Below, one piece after another: positions 52,583 to 60,663 of a DNA stretch of 64,000 bases. The notes under the pieces are model-generated. The model worked only from the letters and a program-made list of their open reading frames with translations. It searched no databases and was not told the origin of the DNA. This stretch comes from Zavarzinia compransoris. Lineage in GTDB: Bacteria > Pseudomonadota > Alphaproteobacteria > Zavarziniales > Zavarziniaceae. A program made the position numbers and the translations under genes. Numbering within the stretch: position 1 is the first letter of the stretch; the number at the start of each line of letters is the position of its first letter. The stretch is taken from contig NZ_QGLF01000003.1 in NCBI RefSeq assembly GCF_003173055.1, positions 62,001 through 126,000 on the forward strand, written 5' to 3'.

Positions 52583-54574
52583 CTACCAGTGCAGGCCCTT
52601 GGTCAGCGCCGCCAGGGCCACCGCCTCGGTCGAGGGGGCGCTGTCGTCCGCCACTTTCTCGCCCCGGGCGGCGGCGCTGTCCGGGAACAGGCGATAGGTG
52701 GTGTTGAACAGGATGTTGGTGACATCCGGCGCCGCCGCCCACAGCAGTTCGCCCATGGTGCCGAGGCGGGTGGCGATCCGCTTCGGCTTTTCGACGATGC
52801 CCTTGATGATCAGGTTGGCCGCGTCGTCGGGCGAAAGCGTCGGGATATTGTCGTACATCTTGGTCGGCGCGATCATCGGCGTCCTGACCAGCGGCATATA
52901 GATATTGGTGAAGGTGACGTTGCGGTGGTGGAATTCCGGCGCCGCGCAGCGCGAGAAGGCGCCCAGCGCCGCCTTGGACGCGACATAGGCCGAGAAGCGG
53001 GGCTGGTTCACCTGCACGCCGATCGACAGGATATTGACGATATGGCCCGATTTCCGTGACGACATCACGGGCAGGAAACCCATGATCAGGCGCAGCGCTC
53101 CGAAGTAATTCACCGCCATGGTGCGCTCGAAGTCGTGGAAGCGGTCGTAGGAGAGATTGACCGAGCGCCGGATCGAGCGGCCGGCATTGTTCACCAGCAC
53201 GTCGACATGGCCGTGGTCCTTGAGCACGGCGGCGATGAAGCGGTCGCAGCTGTCCATCTCGGCGACATCGACCGAATAGGCATGGACATCGCCGCCCGCG
53301 GCGCGCAGCTCGGCCTGGACCGCGTCCAGTTCCTCCTGCTTGCGGGCGCAGATGATGGTGCGGGCGCCGGCGGCAGCGACTTTCTTCGCCGTCTCCAGCC
53401 CGATGCCCGAGGTGGCGCCGGTGATCACCACCACCTTGCCGGCGACCGACCCCGCCAGCGACCGGTCGCGGTGCAGTTCCGGGTTGAGGTTGCGTTCCCA
53501 GTAATCCCAGACGAAGCCGGCATAATCCGCCAGCGGCGGGCAGTCGATGCCGCTGCCCTTCAGCGCCTTGGCCGTGTCCCGATTGTCGAACTTGGTCGGG
53601 TAGTTGAAGAATTTCAGGGCCTGGCGCGGAATGCCGTAGCCGCCGAGCACCGTATCGATGATCGAGCGGATGGGCGGCAGGCTGGCCAGCATGCCGCGGA
53701 TGCCGGCGGGGATGAAGCCGAACACCCGGCTGTCGACCCGGATCGAGAATTGGGGCGCGCCCGCCGCCTTGGCGAAGATGTTCACCACCTCGCCCACCCG
53801 GTTGTGCTTGGGGTTGGTCAGGTGGAAGGCGCGGCCGTCGAGGCCGGGCTTATGGGCGATGTGATCCATCGCCCGGGTGACGTAATCGACCGGCACGATG
53901 TTCAGCAACCCGCCCTCGATGCCGAGCAGGGAAATCCACTGCGGGATGGCGCGGCGCAATTGCAGGATCAGGTTGAAGAAGAAATAGGGGCCGTCGATCT
54001 TGTCGATCTCGCCGGTCTCGGAATGGCCGATCACGATGCCGGGGCGGTAGATGCGCCAGGGCACCGTGCATTCCTCGCGCACCACTTTCTCGCTGTCGTG
54101 CTTGGTCTGATAATAGGGATGGTCGTCGGCCGCCCATTCCTCGAACATGTCCTCGCGCCAATAGCCTTCGTAAAGCCCGGCGGCGGCGATCGACGAGGTG
54201 TGGTGAAAGCCCTTGGCCCCCACGGCTTCCGCGAATTGCACGGCATGGCGGGTGCCGTCGACATTGGCCTTGATCTGGCCGTCCTGGTCCTCGTTGGTCA
54301 GGTCGTAGATGGCGGCGAGGTGAAAGACCTGGGCGACCTTGCCCTTCAGCTTCTCAAGCTCGGTGGCGGAAACGCCGAGGCGCTTCTTCGAGAGATCGCC
54401 GGTCACCCCGACGATGCGATCGGCATCGCGCGACCAGCGCTCATCCTTCAGGGCTTCCAGCTTCTTCTTCGAACCCGAACGCACCAGGACATAGATGGTG
54501 CCGTCACGCTTCAGCAGGTTGTCGATCAGATTCCGACCTAGAAACCCCGTGCCCCCGGTAATGAAATAGCTCAT
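52583..54574 (-). CDS. two-domain fatty acyl-CoA/acyl-ACP reductase (SDR-SDR fusion)
   Basis: The 663-residue protein has an N-terminal extended SDR domain (1-370; TGGTGFLG at 6-13, Y154-x3-K158) of the male-sterility/acyl reductase type and a C-terminal classical SDR domain (378-660; GATSGIG 386-392, NNAG 462-465, Y530-x3-K534). This layout and length match the bacterial fatty acyl-CoA reductases that make fatty alcohols for wax esters (Marinobacter Maqu_2507-like) and the mycobacterial AcrA1-type reductases. The two active sites would reduce acyl-CoA to aldehyde and aldehyde to alcohol. No wax synthase gene is in the window. The CDS begins 74 bases after ohrR's strand neighbour region and has its own upstream gap of 177 bases. 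Confidence 0.85.
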   Translation of the reverse strand: MSYFITGGTGFLGRNLIDNLLKRDGTIYVLVRSGSKKKLEALKDERWSRDADRIVGVTGDLSKKRLGVSATELEKLKGKVAQVFHLAAIYDLTNEDQDGQIKANVDGTRHAVQFAEAVGAKGFHHTSSIAAAGLYEGYWREDMFEEWAADDHPYYQTKHDSEKVVREECTVPWRIYRPGIVIGHSETGEIDKIDGPYFFFNLILQLRRAIPQWISLLGIEGGLLNIVPVDYVTRAMDHIAHKPGLDGRAFHLTNPKHNRVGEVVNIFAKAAGAPQFSIRVDSRVFGFIPAGIRGMLASLPPIRSIIDTVLGGYGIPRQALKFFNYPTKFDNRDTAKALKGSGIDCPPLADYAGFVWDYWERNLNPELHRDRSLAGSVAGKVVVITGATSGIGLETAKKVAAAGARTIICARKQEELDAVQAELRAAGGDVHAYSVDVAEMDSCDRFIAAVLKDHGHVDVLVNNAGRSIRRSVNLSYDRFHDFERTMAVNYFGALRLIMGFLPVMSSRKSGHIVNILSIGVQVNQPRFSAYVASKAALGAFSRCAAPEFHHRNVTFTNIYMPLVRTPMIAPTKMYDNIPTLSPDDAANLIIKGIVEKPKRIATRLGTMGELLWAAAPDVTNILFNTTYRLFPDSAAARGEKVADDSAPSTEAVALAALTKGLHW

Positions 54575-54751
54575 GCCTCTCCCCTGAGTTCTCCCTGAGC
54601 CGGGCGTGTTTCCGCCCGTGCATGGCGAAGTCTAGACAGGCTTCCTCACCCTTGGGGAGAGGGAATCGCTTTCCGCAAGCGTCAAGCCCCGGCCTTGCAC
54701 GGGCGCCGTCCGAGGCGCAGTCTTACCTTTGCCTGACAAGGGGAAACCGCC

Positions 54752-54964
54752 ATGGCCGACAAGCCGACGACGATCGTTTCCAGCCAGGGGCAGGTGGTCC
54801 TGCCCAAGGCGATTCGCCAACAGCCCCCCGCGGCCCCCCATTTTCCGGCAACCGCACCGGCGGAGGTCTTCGCCGCCCTGGCGGTGAAGGGCCCGCCGAA
54901 AACCCTCGACGAGATGGCGGCCGCCGTTCCAGCCGAGGCGAAGCGCCGCCACGATCGGCCTTGA
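54752..54964 (+). pseudogene. VapB/AbrB-type antitoxin remnant with internal deletion
   Basis: The 70-residue frame begins TTIVSSQGQVVLPKAIRQ, the start of an AbrB/MazE-type DNA-binding domain, then jumps to a C terminus of VapB kind (AEVFAALAVKGPPKTLDEMAAAVPAE, then KRRHDRP). About 20 residues that complete the swapped-hairpin barrel, usually RRxGWxxGTxLxVE and following, are missing. The frame is kept, so a peptide may still be made, but DNA binding is unlikely. It is followed by a damaged vapC. Confidence 0.75.
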
Positions 54965-55061
54965 TACCAGTGCCGTCGTTCGCTACCCGACCGGCGATCA
55001 CCTGAAACAATCCGCCAAATCGGCCCAGGCCGCCGGGGAAGACAAGGTTCGGGAGATATGA
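54951..55061 (+). pseudogene. vapC toxin remnant (PIN domain N terminus only)
   Basis: From 54954 the translation IGLDTSAVVRYPTGDHLKQS is the start of a VapC PIN domain, with the first catalytic aspartate. The codon where the start should be is ACG (54951-54953) instead of ATG, at the normal overlap with the antitoxin end. The frame stops at 55059-55061 after about 36 codons, against roughly 130 in intact VapC. Both start loss and truncation mean that no active toxin is made. Confidence 0.8.
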
Positions 55062-55150
55062 GCGGGGCGAACCCCGTGCGCGCGGCCGCGGCCATTGTCC
55101 CCGCGCCGGGTTCGGCTTAAACATCCGCGTCCCGCAGCAGGAACCATGCC

Positions 55151-56281
55151 TTGGCCGAGCCCGCCCTTGCCTTATCCCCCCTGACCAGCCCCGCCGAGCA
55201 GGCGGTGCTGAATGCCGACTATGGGCGGCTGGCGGGGGAGGCGCGGCTGCTGCCGGTCAAGGTGACCGCCTTCTATGCCGAAAAGCTGGCGGCGGAACTG
55301 GCGGCGCTGGGCCATACGGAAGGGCCGCTGCACCGGGTGGTCTATCCGAGCCGGGCGCGGCTTTCCCAGCGGGCGCCGGGCGAGGTGGCGGATTTCGTCG
55401 ACGACCGCGCCAATATGAAGACGGCATCGAAGGCGATCGTGCAGAAGTATGCCGACCGGGTGCTGTTCCTGGCCACGCCGCTCTGCGCCGCCCATTGCCA
55501 ATATTGCTTCCGCCAGGATGTGCTCAGCGAGATGCATGGCGACGATCCGGCCGATCTCAGCGACAAGCTGGACGCCCTGGTCGATCACGTCCGGGCCCAG
55601 CCGGCGGTGCGCGAGGTCATCCTTTCAGGGGGCGATCCGCTCACCCTGTCGCCGGATGCGCTGCACCGGGTGCTGGCGCGCCTGCAGGGGCTGGACCAGC
55701 TCCACTCCATCCGGCTGCACACGCGCTGCGCCGTCTTCGCCCCGCAGTTCTTCCTGAAGGGCGAGAAATACCGCCTGCTGGCGGGGCCGAGGCTGCGCCT
55801 CGTGCATCATATCGTGCACCCTTACGAGGTTTGCGGCGCGGTGGCGGACCTGCTGGCCCGGCTGGGCGGGCTCGGGGTCCGGCAGTACAACCAGTTCCCC
55901 ATCCTGCGCGGGGTGAACGACGATGCCGGGCTGCTGGCCCTGCACCTGCGCCGGCTGGACGAGATGGGGGTGCGCAACCTGTCCATCTTCGCGCCCGATC
56001 CCATTCACTATTCGGCGGCGTTCCGCCTCACCCTGGACCGGCTGTTCGCCCTGCACGACCGCCTGTCGGCGGAAACGCCGAGCTGGATCAATGCGACGGC
56101 GCTGACCTTCGACAGTCCGCTCGGCAAATTCCGGCGCGAGCATCTGGTCTCTCGCGACCGGGCGGCGGGCACCGCCCTGTTCCGCCATCGCGGCCGCGAC
56201 ATTCTCTATCACGACCTGCCGGCGGCGCTGGACGGGCCGGGCGACCCCGCCACCCTGCTGTGGCGGGGCGATACCGTTTGA
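55151..56281 (+). CDS. KamA-family radical SAM protein (lysine 2,3-aminomutase/EpmB-like)
   Basis: The 376-residue protein has the radical SAM cluster motif CAAHCQYCFRQ (C-x3-C-x2-C), then EVILSGGDPLTLSPDAL (SAM-binding GGDPL), RLHTRCAVFAPQFF and a C-terminal SPLGKFRREHLV. Length lies between EpmB (about 340), which beta-lysylates elongation factor P, and clostridial KamA (about 416). The start is TTG at 55151 with AGGA about 8 bases before; an ATG at 55146 is out of frame. The end is 1 base from the convergent secB stop. No efp or epmA gene is in the window. Confidence 0.88.
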   Translation: MAEPALALSPLTSPAEQAVLNADYGRLAGEARLLPVKVTAFYAEKLAAELAALGHTEGPLHRVVYPSRARLSQRAPGEVADFVDDRANMKTASKAIVQKYADRVLFLATPLCAAHCQYCFRQDVLSEMHGDDPADLSDKLDALVDHVRAQPAVREVILSGGDPLTLSPDALHRVLARLQGLDQLHSIRLHTRCAVFAPQFFLKGEKYRLLAGPRLRLVHHIVHPYEVCGAVADLLARLGGLGVRQYNQFPILRGVNDDAGLLALHLRRLDEMGVRNLSIFAPDPIHYSAAFRLTLDRLFALHDRLSAETPSWINATALTFDSPLGKFRREHLVSRDRAAGTALFRHRGRDILYHDLPAALDGPGDPATLLWRGDTV

Positions 56282-56764
56282 TTATTGCTGCTGGGCCTGG
56301 GCCTGCGCCCGGGCCAGATGCTGGCGGTAGAGCGCCACGAAATCGATCGGATCGAGCAGCAGGGGCGGGAAGCCGCCATCGCGGGTGACATCGGCGATGA
56401 TCCGGCGCGCGAAGGGGAAGAGCACGCGCGGGCATTCGATCAGGCACAGCGGCTGCAGCGCGTCCGCCGGCACGTTCTTCACCAGGAACAGGCCGGAATA
56501 GACCAGTTCGACGACGAAGACCGGGCGGCTTTCCGCGTCCGCGGCATTGGCGCGGATGCGCAGTTCGATCTCGAAACGGTCTTCCGGCAGGCGGCGGGCC
56601 TGGACGTCGACGCCGATGTCGATCTTCGGCTGCTGGGCCATGGCCAGGCTGGCGGGCGCGCCCGGATTCTCGAACGAAAGATCGCGGACATATTGCGCGA
56701 TCACCGAAAACTGCACGGGTTCGGCGGAAGCCTGGTCGTTCGAGGCGACGGAAGTATCGGTCAT
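56282..56764 (-). CDS. secB: protein-export chaperone SecB
   Basis: The 160-residue chaperone keeps precursor proteins unfolded and passes them to SecA. Landmarks: FSVIAQYVRDLSFENPGAP, KIDIGVDVQARRLPEDRFEIEL, VFVVELVYSGLF, and LLIECPRVLFPFARRII written in parts as in typical SecB (CLIECPRVLFPFARR), ending in a glutamine/alanine-rich tail. The start at 56764 gives MTDTSV; the longer frame to 56794 reads MNRFSG and is less like the family. It is divergent from the Tim44-like gene, the usual alphaproteobacterial order. Confidence 0.96.
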   Translation of the reverse strand: MTDTSVASNDQASAEPVQFSVIAQYVRDLSFENPGAPASLAMAQQPKIDIGVDVQARRLPEDRFEIELRIRANAADAESRPVFVVELVYSGLFLVKNVPADALQPLCLIECPRVLFPFARRIIADVTRDGGFPPLLLDPIDFVALYRQHLARAQAQAQQQ

Positions 56765-56961
56765 GAGAGATGGGTCCCCGGAAAAGCGGTTCATCCGCTA
56801 CCACAGGGGCCGGCGGCGAACAAGCGCGGGAAAAGGCCTTGGCAAGCGGGCCGCGGGTTCCTATCTGGACGGAAACCCTGTTCTCTGGATTCGGGCCGGA
56901 CCAGAGTCTATGCTGATTCCGGCCAAAACTTGGGCCGGTGGATGCCGGGATTGAACATACC

Positions 56962-57630
56962 ATGGGCGGATTTCAGTACCTCGACATCCTTTTTCTGGCC
57001 GCGATCGCCGGGTTCATCGCGTTCCGGCTGTGGAGCGTGCTCGGCCAGCGCACGGGCGAGGAACAGCCGCGCGACCCCTTCCCGCGCCAGCAGCCGCCCG
57101 CGGCCGAGGCCAAGCCGGACGACGGCAGGGTGATCCCCCTGCCCACCCGGAACCCCCCGCCCGAGCGGGAGGTCGCGGAACCGCAGGGGCCGAACCTCAC
57201 CGAGATCCGCCTCGCGGACCGGGGCTTCGAGCCGGACGGCTTCATCGCCGGTGCGCGCTTTGCCTATGAAATGATCGTCGGCGCCTTCGCCCAGGGCGAC
57301 GAGGCGACGCTCGCCCCCCTGGTGGCGCCCGATGTCCTGGCCGGCTTCACCGGCGTCATCGCCCGGCGGCAGGCGGCGGGGGAAGTCGCCTCCTACCAGC
57401 TGGTCAGCATCAAGTCGGCGACCATCGACGAGGGCCGCATGAACGGTCGCACCGCCGAAGTGACGGTGCGTTTCGTCGCCGAGGCGATCTCGGTCGTCCG
57501 CGATGCCGAAGGCCGGGTGATCGAAGGGCATCCGACCATGGCCCGCGAGATGGTCGACGTCTGGACCTTCGCCCGCGACACCCGCAGCCGCGACCCCAAC
57601 TGGCAGCTCGTCGCGACCGGCGCCCGCTGA
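56962..57630 (+). CDS. Tim44-like/TimA domain protein
   Basis: The 222-residue product has an N-terminal membrane anchor (YLDILFLAAIAGFIAFRLW), a proline-rich linker (about 32-72) and a C-terminal Tim44-like domain (about 85-222: GFIAGARFAYEMIVGAFAQGDEATLAPLVAPDVL, WTFARDTRSRDPNWQLVAT). In alphaproteobacteria this protein adjoins secB and mltA and is considered a bacterial relative of mitochondrial import factor Tim44. It would be inner-membrane bound; whether the domain faces the periplasm or cytosol is not clear from the charge pattern. mltA follows after 21 bases. Confidence 0.9.
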   Translation: MGGFQYLDILFLAAIAGFIAFRLWSVLGQRTGEEQPRDPFPRQQPPAAEAKPDDGRVIPLPTRNPPPEREVAEPQGPNLTEIRLADRGFEPDGFIAGARFAYEMIVGAFAQGDEATLAPLVAPDVLAGFTGVIARRQAAGEVASYQLVSIKSATIDEGRMNGRTAEVTVRFVAEAISVVRDAEGRVIEGHPTMAREMVDVWTFARDTRSRDPNWQLVATGAR

Positions 57631-57651
57631 TCCCGTTCCCGGGGCCTTCTC

Positions 57652-58899
57652 ATGGCGCGCCGCCCCCTGCTGACGGCCGGCTTCGGCCTTGCCCTGGCCG
57701 CCGGCCTCGCCGTCGCCGGGGTCCTGCTGACCGCCCCCAAGGCACCGCCCGCCACCGAGACGCCGGTGCTGGCGCTCGTCCCCGCCCGCTTCGCCGACCT
57801 GCCGGGCTGGACCGATGACCGGGCGGAGGAAGCCTGGCCGGCCTTCCGCCTGTCGTGCGAACGGCTGCTGAAGCGAAAGCCGGAGACCAGCCTCGGCCTC
57901 GCCGGCACGGTGGCGGACTGGGTCCCCGCCTGCACCGAGGCCCTGGCCCTGGCCCTGGCCGCCCCCGACACGGCGACGGTGCGGGATTTCTTCGAGGACC
58001 GCTTCCGCCCGGTCCAGGCCCTGAACGGGACGGCGGCCCAGGGGCTGTTCACCGGCTATTACGAACCGGAACTGGCGGGCAGCCCGACCGCCGACGAGAC
58101 CAACCGCACCCCGCTCTATCGCCGGCCGGGCGATCTGGTCCAGGTCGACCTCGGCGACTTCCGCGACGAGCTGAAGGGCCAGCGCATCGCCGGCCGGGTA
58201 CGGGACGGCCGCCTGAAACCCTTCGAGGACCGGGAGGCCATCACCGGCGGCGCCCTGGCCGGCCAGGGCCTGGAACTGGTCTGGGTCGCCTCTCCGGTCG
58301 AAGCCTTCTTCCTGGAGATCCAGGGCTCGGGCCGGGTACGCCTGCCGGACGGGCGCCTGCTGCGGGTCGGCTTCGACGGGCAGAACGGGCATCCTTACGT
58401 GGCGCTGGGCAAGGTCATGCTGGCGGACGGCCTGCTGGAAAAGGGCCGGGTCACCATGCAGTCGATCAAGGCCTGGCTGAACGCCCATCCGGCGCAGGCG
58501 GCGGCACTGATGAACCGCAATCCCTCCTATGTCTTCTTCCGCGACCTGGGCGAGGGGCCGGGGCCCCTGGGCGCCCAGGGCGTGGCCCTGACCGCCGGGC
58601 GCTCGCTGGCCGTCGACCGCAAGTTCTTCCCCCTGGGCGTGCCGGTCTTCCTGGACGCCAGCCTGCCGCCGCCGGCCGAGGGCGAGGCCGCCCCCGCCTT
58701 CCGCCGCCTGATGGTGGCGCAGGATACGGGCGGCGCCATCCGCGGGCCGGTGCGCGGCGACGTCTTCTTCGGCGCGGGCGCCGAGGCGGAACGCCTTGCC
58801 GGCGCCATGAAGCAGCAGGGCCGCTGGTGGTGGCTGCTGCCCGCCCCGGTCGCCGCCGCCCTCGACGCAGGCCCCCCGGAAGCAGGCAAGCGCCCGTGA
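57652..58899 (+). CDS. mltA: membrane-bound lytic murein transglycosylase A
   Basis: The 415-residue enzyme cleaves glycan strands of peptidoglycan to 1,6-anhydro products. It has an N-terminal signal or anchor (AGFGLALAAGLAVAGVLLTAP) without a lipobox cysteine, the MltA core GLFTGYYEPELAGS, FLEIQGSGRVRLPDG, NPSYVFFRDL, and the 3D domain with catalytic aspartate in VAQDTGGAIRGPVRGDVFFG. The stop overlaps the GTG start of smr by 4 bases. Confidence 0.95.
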   Translation: MARRPLLTAGFGLALAAGLAVAGVLLTAPKAPPATETPVLALVPARFADLPGWTDDRAEEAWPAFRLSCERLLKRKPETSLGLAGTVADWVPACTEALALALAAPDTATVRDFFEDRFRPVQALNGTAAQGLFTGYYEPELAGSPTADETNRTPLYRRPGDLVQVDLGDFRDELKGQRIAGRVRDGRLKPFEDREAITGGALAGQGLELVWVASPVEAFFLEIQGSGRVRLPDGRLLRVGFDGQNGHPYVALGKVMLADGLLEKGRVTMQSIKAWLNAHPAQAAALMNRNPSYVFFRDLGEGPGPLGAQGVALTAGRSLAVDRKFFPLGVPVFLDASLPPPAEGEAAPAFRRLMVAQDTGGAIRGPVRGDVFFGAGAEAERLAGAMKQQGRWWWLLPAPVAAALDAGPPEAGKRP

Positions 58900-59468
58900 G
58901 CACGCGGAAGCCCCGGCCGGACAAGGGCCCGCGCGGCATGTTCCCGGGCCGCCCCGCGACCGAGGCGGAACGCGATCTCTTCACCGCCGCCATGAAGGAT
59001 GTCGCGCCGCTGGCCAGCGGCAAGGTGGCGCCCGCCCTGGCGCCCCTGCCCGGGGCCCGGCCGAAGCGGGTCGTCACCCGCCTGGAACTGCCGCTTTCCG
59101 GCGAGGCGCCGGCCCCCGGCGCCCGCGTCCACACCATGGACGGCGCCAAGCAGAAACGCCTGGTCCGGGGCGAACTGCCGATCGAGGCCCGCCTCGACCT
59201 GCACGGCCTGACCCAGGAGATGGCCCACCGCGCCCTCGACCGCTTCCTGGCGCAATGCCATGACGGCGGCGTGCGCTCGGTCCTGATCATCACCGGCCGC
59301 GGCCGCGGCCCGATCGACGAGGCGCCGACCGGCGTCCTCTATCAGATGGTGCCGCGCTGGCTGAACGCGCCGGACCATGCCCACCGGGTGCTGGGCTGGC
59401 ACCCGGCCCAGCGCCGCGACGGCGGCGAGGGCGCGCTCTATGTCGTCCTGAAACGGCCCCGGGACTGA
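58896..59468 (+). CDS. Smr/MutS2-family domain protein
   Basis: The 190-residue product carries a C-terminal Smr domain (about 98-188) with LDLHGLTQEMAHRALDRFL and the ITGRGRG loop, followed by GVLYQMVPRWL and WHPAQRRDGGEGALYVVLKR. Smr domains bind or nick nucleic acids; small stand-alone forms act on stalled-ribosome mRNAs in some bacteria. The GTG start gives VSTRKPRPDKG and overlaps the mltA stop. The N-terminal 90 residues are low-complexity, proline/alanine-rich. Confidence 0.9.
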   Translation: MSTRKPRPDKGPRGMFPGRPATEAERDLFTAAMKDVAPLASGKVAPALAPLPGARPKRVVTRLELPLSGEAPAPGARVHTMDGAKQKRLVRGELPIEARLDLHGLTQEMAHRALDRFLAQCHDGGVRSVLIITGRGRGPIDEAPTGVLYQMVPRWLNAPDHAHRVLGWHPAQRRDGGEGALYVVLKRPRD

Positions 59469-59470
59469 AA

Positions 59471-59532
59471 GCGGCACCGCCGCCAGCCGGCGGAATGAAC
59501 GTTCATTCCGCAGCCGGGGGAAAGGGTGCCGC
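59471..59532. terminator. nested stem-loop between convergent smr and SnoaL-like genes
   Basis: The inner part CGGAATGAAC-GTTCATTCCG (59491-59510) is a perfect 20-bp palindrome; an outer pair GCGGCACC (59471-59478)/GGTGCCGC (59525-59532) encloses it. It lies 3 bases after the smr stop and could act as a bidirectional terminator, although no T-run follows. The AATGAACGTTCATT core also looks like a TetR operator. Confidence 0.5.
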
Positions 59533-59542
59533 CGCGGCGGCC

Positions 59543-59995
59543 TCAGTCGAGGATCGGGGCCGCCTTCGCCTCGGCCACCCCGGCCGCGGCCAGCCGGTCC
59601 AGGGTCGCGGTCAGGCCGGCGGTATCGGGGCAGATCAGCAGGGCGGTGGCCCGGCCCCAGCGCAAGGTCAGGACATGGATACCGCGGTTGCGCGTCTCCA
59701 CCCCGTCGGTGCCTGAATTGCGCTCTTCCCAGGTGGCGGTGACGATCGTGTGCCAGGGCCCGCCCGCCACCGCGATATCCTCGAGGGTGAAGCCGATATC
59801 CGGCATCAGGCGATAGAGCCGCCGGTACCACGCCCGCGTCGCCGCCAGGCTGCGCCGGACCCCGCCAAGGGCGCTGTCGCCGAGGCAGCGATGCTCGAAG
59901 CGGGGCGCGAACTGGCGCAGCACCGGTTCCGCATCCCCTTGCGAAACCGCGGCGAACAGGGCCCGGACCCTGCGTTTCACGATGGCGTGATACAT
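59543..59995 (-). CDS. SnoaL-like/NTF2-fold protein
   Basis: The 150-residue protein has the cone-shaped NTF2 pattern: RVRALFAAVSQGDAEPVLRQFAP, FEHRCLGDSALGGVRRSLAATRAWYRRLYRLMPDIGF and a strand ATWEERNSGTDG. Family members include isomerases, cyclases and stress-linked proteins, so function is undefined. It is divergent from the HxlR regulator gene across a 113-base region full of GTTCA half-sites, making it a likely target of that regulator. Confidence 0.75.
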   Translation of the reverse strand: MYHAIVKRRVRALFAAVSQGDAEPVLRQFAPRFEHRCLGDSALGGVRRSLAATRAWYRRLYRLMPDIGFTLEDIAVAGGPWHTIVTATWEERNSGTDGVETRNRGIHVLTLRWGRATALLICPDTAGLTATLDRLAAAGVAEAKAAPILD

Positions 59996-60006
59996 GGCTT
60001 CCCCTT

Positions 60007-60085
60007 AAGTTCACTTATTGAACGAACAAGGCGGCGCCCAGTGAGTTTCATGAGTGAACTAACGATAGCCGAGTAAGTTCAATAA
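60007..60085. promoter_or_regulatory. cluster of AAGTTCA/TGAACT half-sites between SnoaL-like and HxlR genes
   Basis: AAGTTCACT at 60007-60015, TTATTGAAC at 60015-60023, AGTGAACT at 60053-60060 and AAGTTCAATAA at 60075-60085 form two inverted pairs (AGTTCACT/AGTGAACT and TTATTGAAC/GTTCAATAA) between divergent genes. This is the expected setting for an autoregulated HxlR dimer site. AT content is locally higher, fitting two back-to-back promoters. Confidence 0.6.
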
Positions 60086-60108
60086 AGCAACCGATAGGGA
60101 ATCCGGCC

Positions 60109-60663
60109 GTGCAGAGAACCAGTTTCGCCCGCATGCAATGCTCGCTCGCCCGCGGCCTCGATGTCGTCGGCGACGGCTGGACGCTGCTGATCCTGCGCGA
60201 CCTCTTCCTCGGCCTCGACCGTTTCGACGATCTCGTGGCCGATCTCGGCATTTCCCGCAACCTGCTGACGCGGCGCCTGACCCAATTGATCGACAGCGGC
60301 ATCGTCGAGCGCCGGGCCTATGCCCGGCGGCCGCTGCGCTATGCCTACAGCCTGTCGCCGGCGGGCCTGGACCTGGTGCCGGCGATCCTGGCCCTGACCG
60401 CCTGGGGCGAGCGCTGGGCCCGGCCGGCGGAGGGCAGCCCGCTGGTCTTCGTCCACCACGATTGCGGCCGGCCGTTCCAGGCCGAGGTCCATTGCTCCGC
60501 CTGCGGCGGCAGGGTCGAGGCCGGCGCCGTCGACGTCTTGCCCGGGCCCGGCGGGGCGGCTAAACCGGGAACCATGGTGGTGGCCGGGCGGCTGGCCGAA
60601 CGCGAACGGGCCCGCCGGCAGGAACGGGCACGACAAGAAGAACAAGAGGGAGAGGACCGATGA
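60109..60663 (+). CDS. HxlR-family transcriptional regulator with C-terminal cysteine-rich segment
   Basis: The 184-residue protein has an HxlR winged helix (about 8-105: CSLARGLDVVGDGWTLLILRDLF, ISRNLLTRRLTQLIDSGIVERR, AYSLSPAGLDL). A C-terminal extension has HDCG, HCSACGG and a histidine pair that could bind a metal, then an arginine/glutamate-rich tail. The start is GTG at 60109; ATG at 60133 is an alternative. Its stop overlaps the start of the hydrolase gene (ATGA). Redox or aldehyde sensing through the N-terminal cysteine is known for the family. Confidence 0.85.
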   Translation: MQRTSFARMQCSLARGLDVVGDGWTLLILRDLFLGLDRFDDLVADLGISRNLLTRRLTQLIDSGIVERRAYARRPLRYAYSLSPAGLDLVPAILALTAWGERWARPAEGSPLVFVHHDCGRPFQAEVHCSACGGRVEAGAVDVLPGPGGAAKPGTMVVAGRLAERERARRQERARQEEQEGEDR

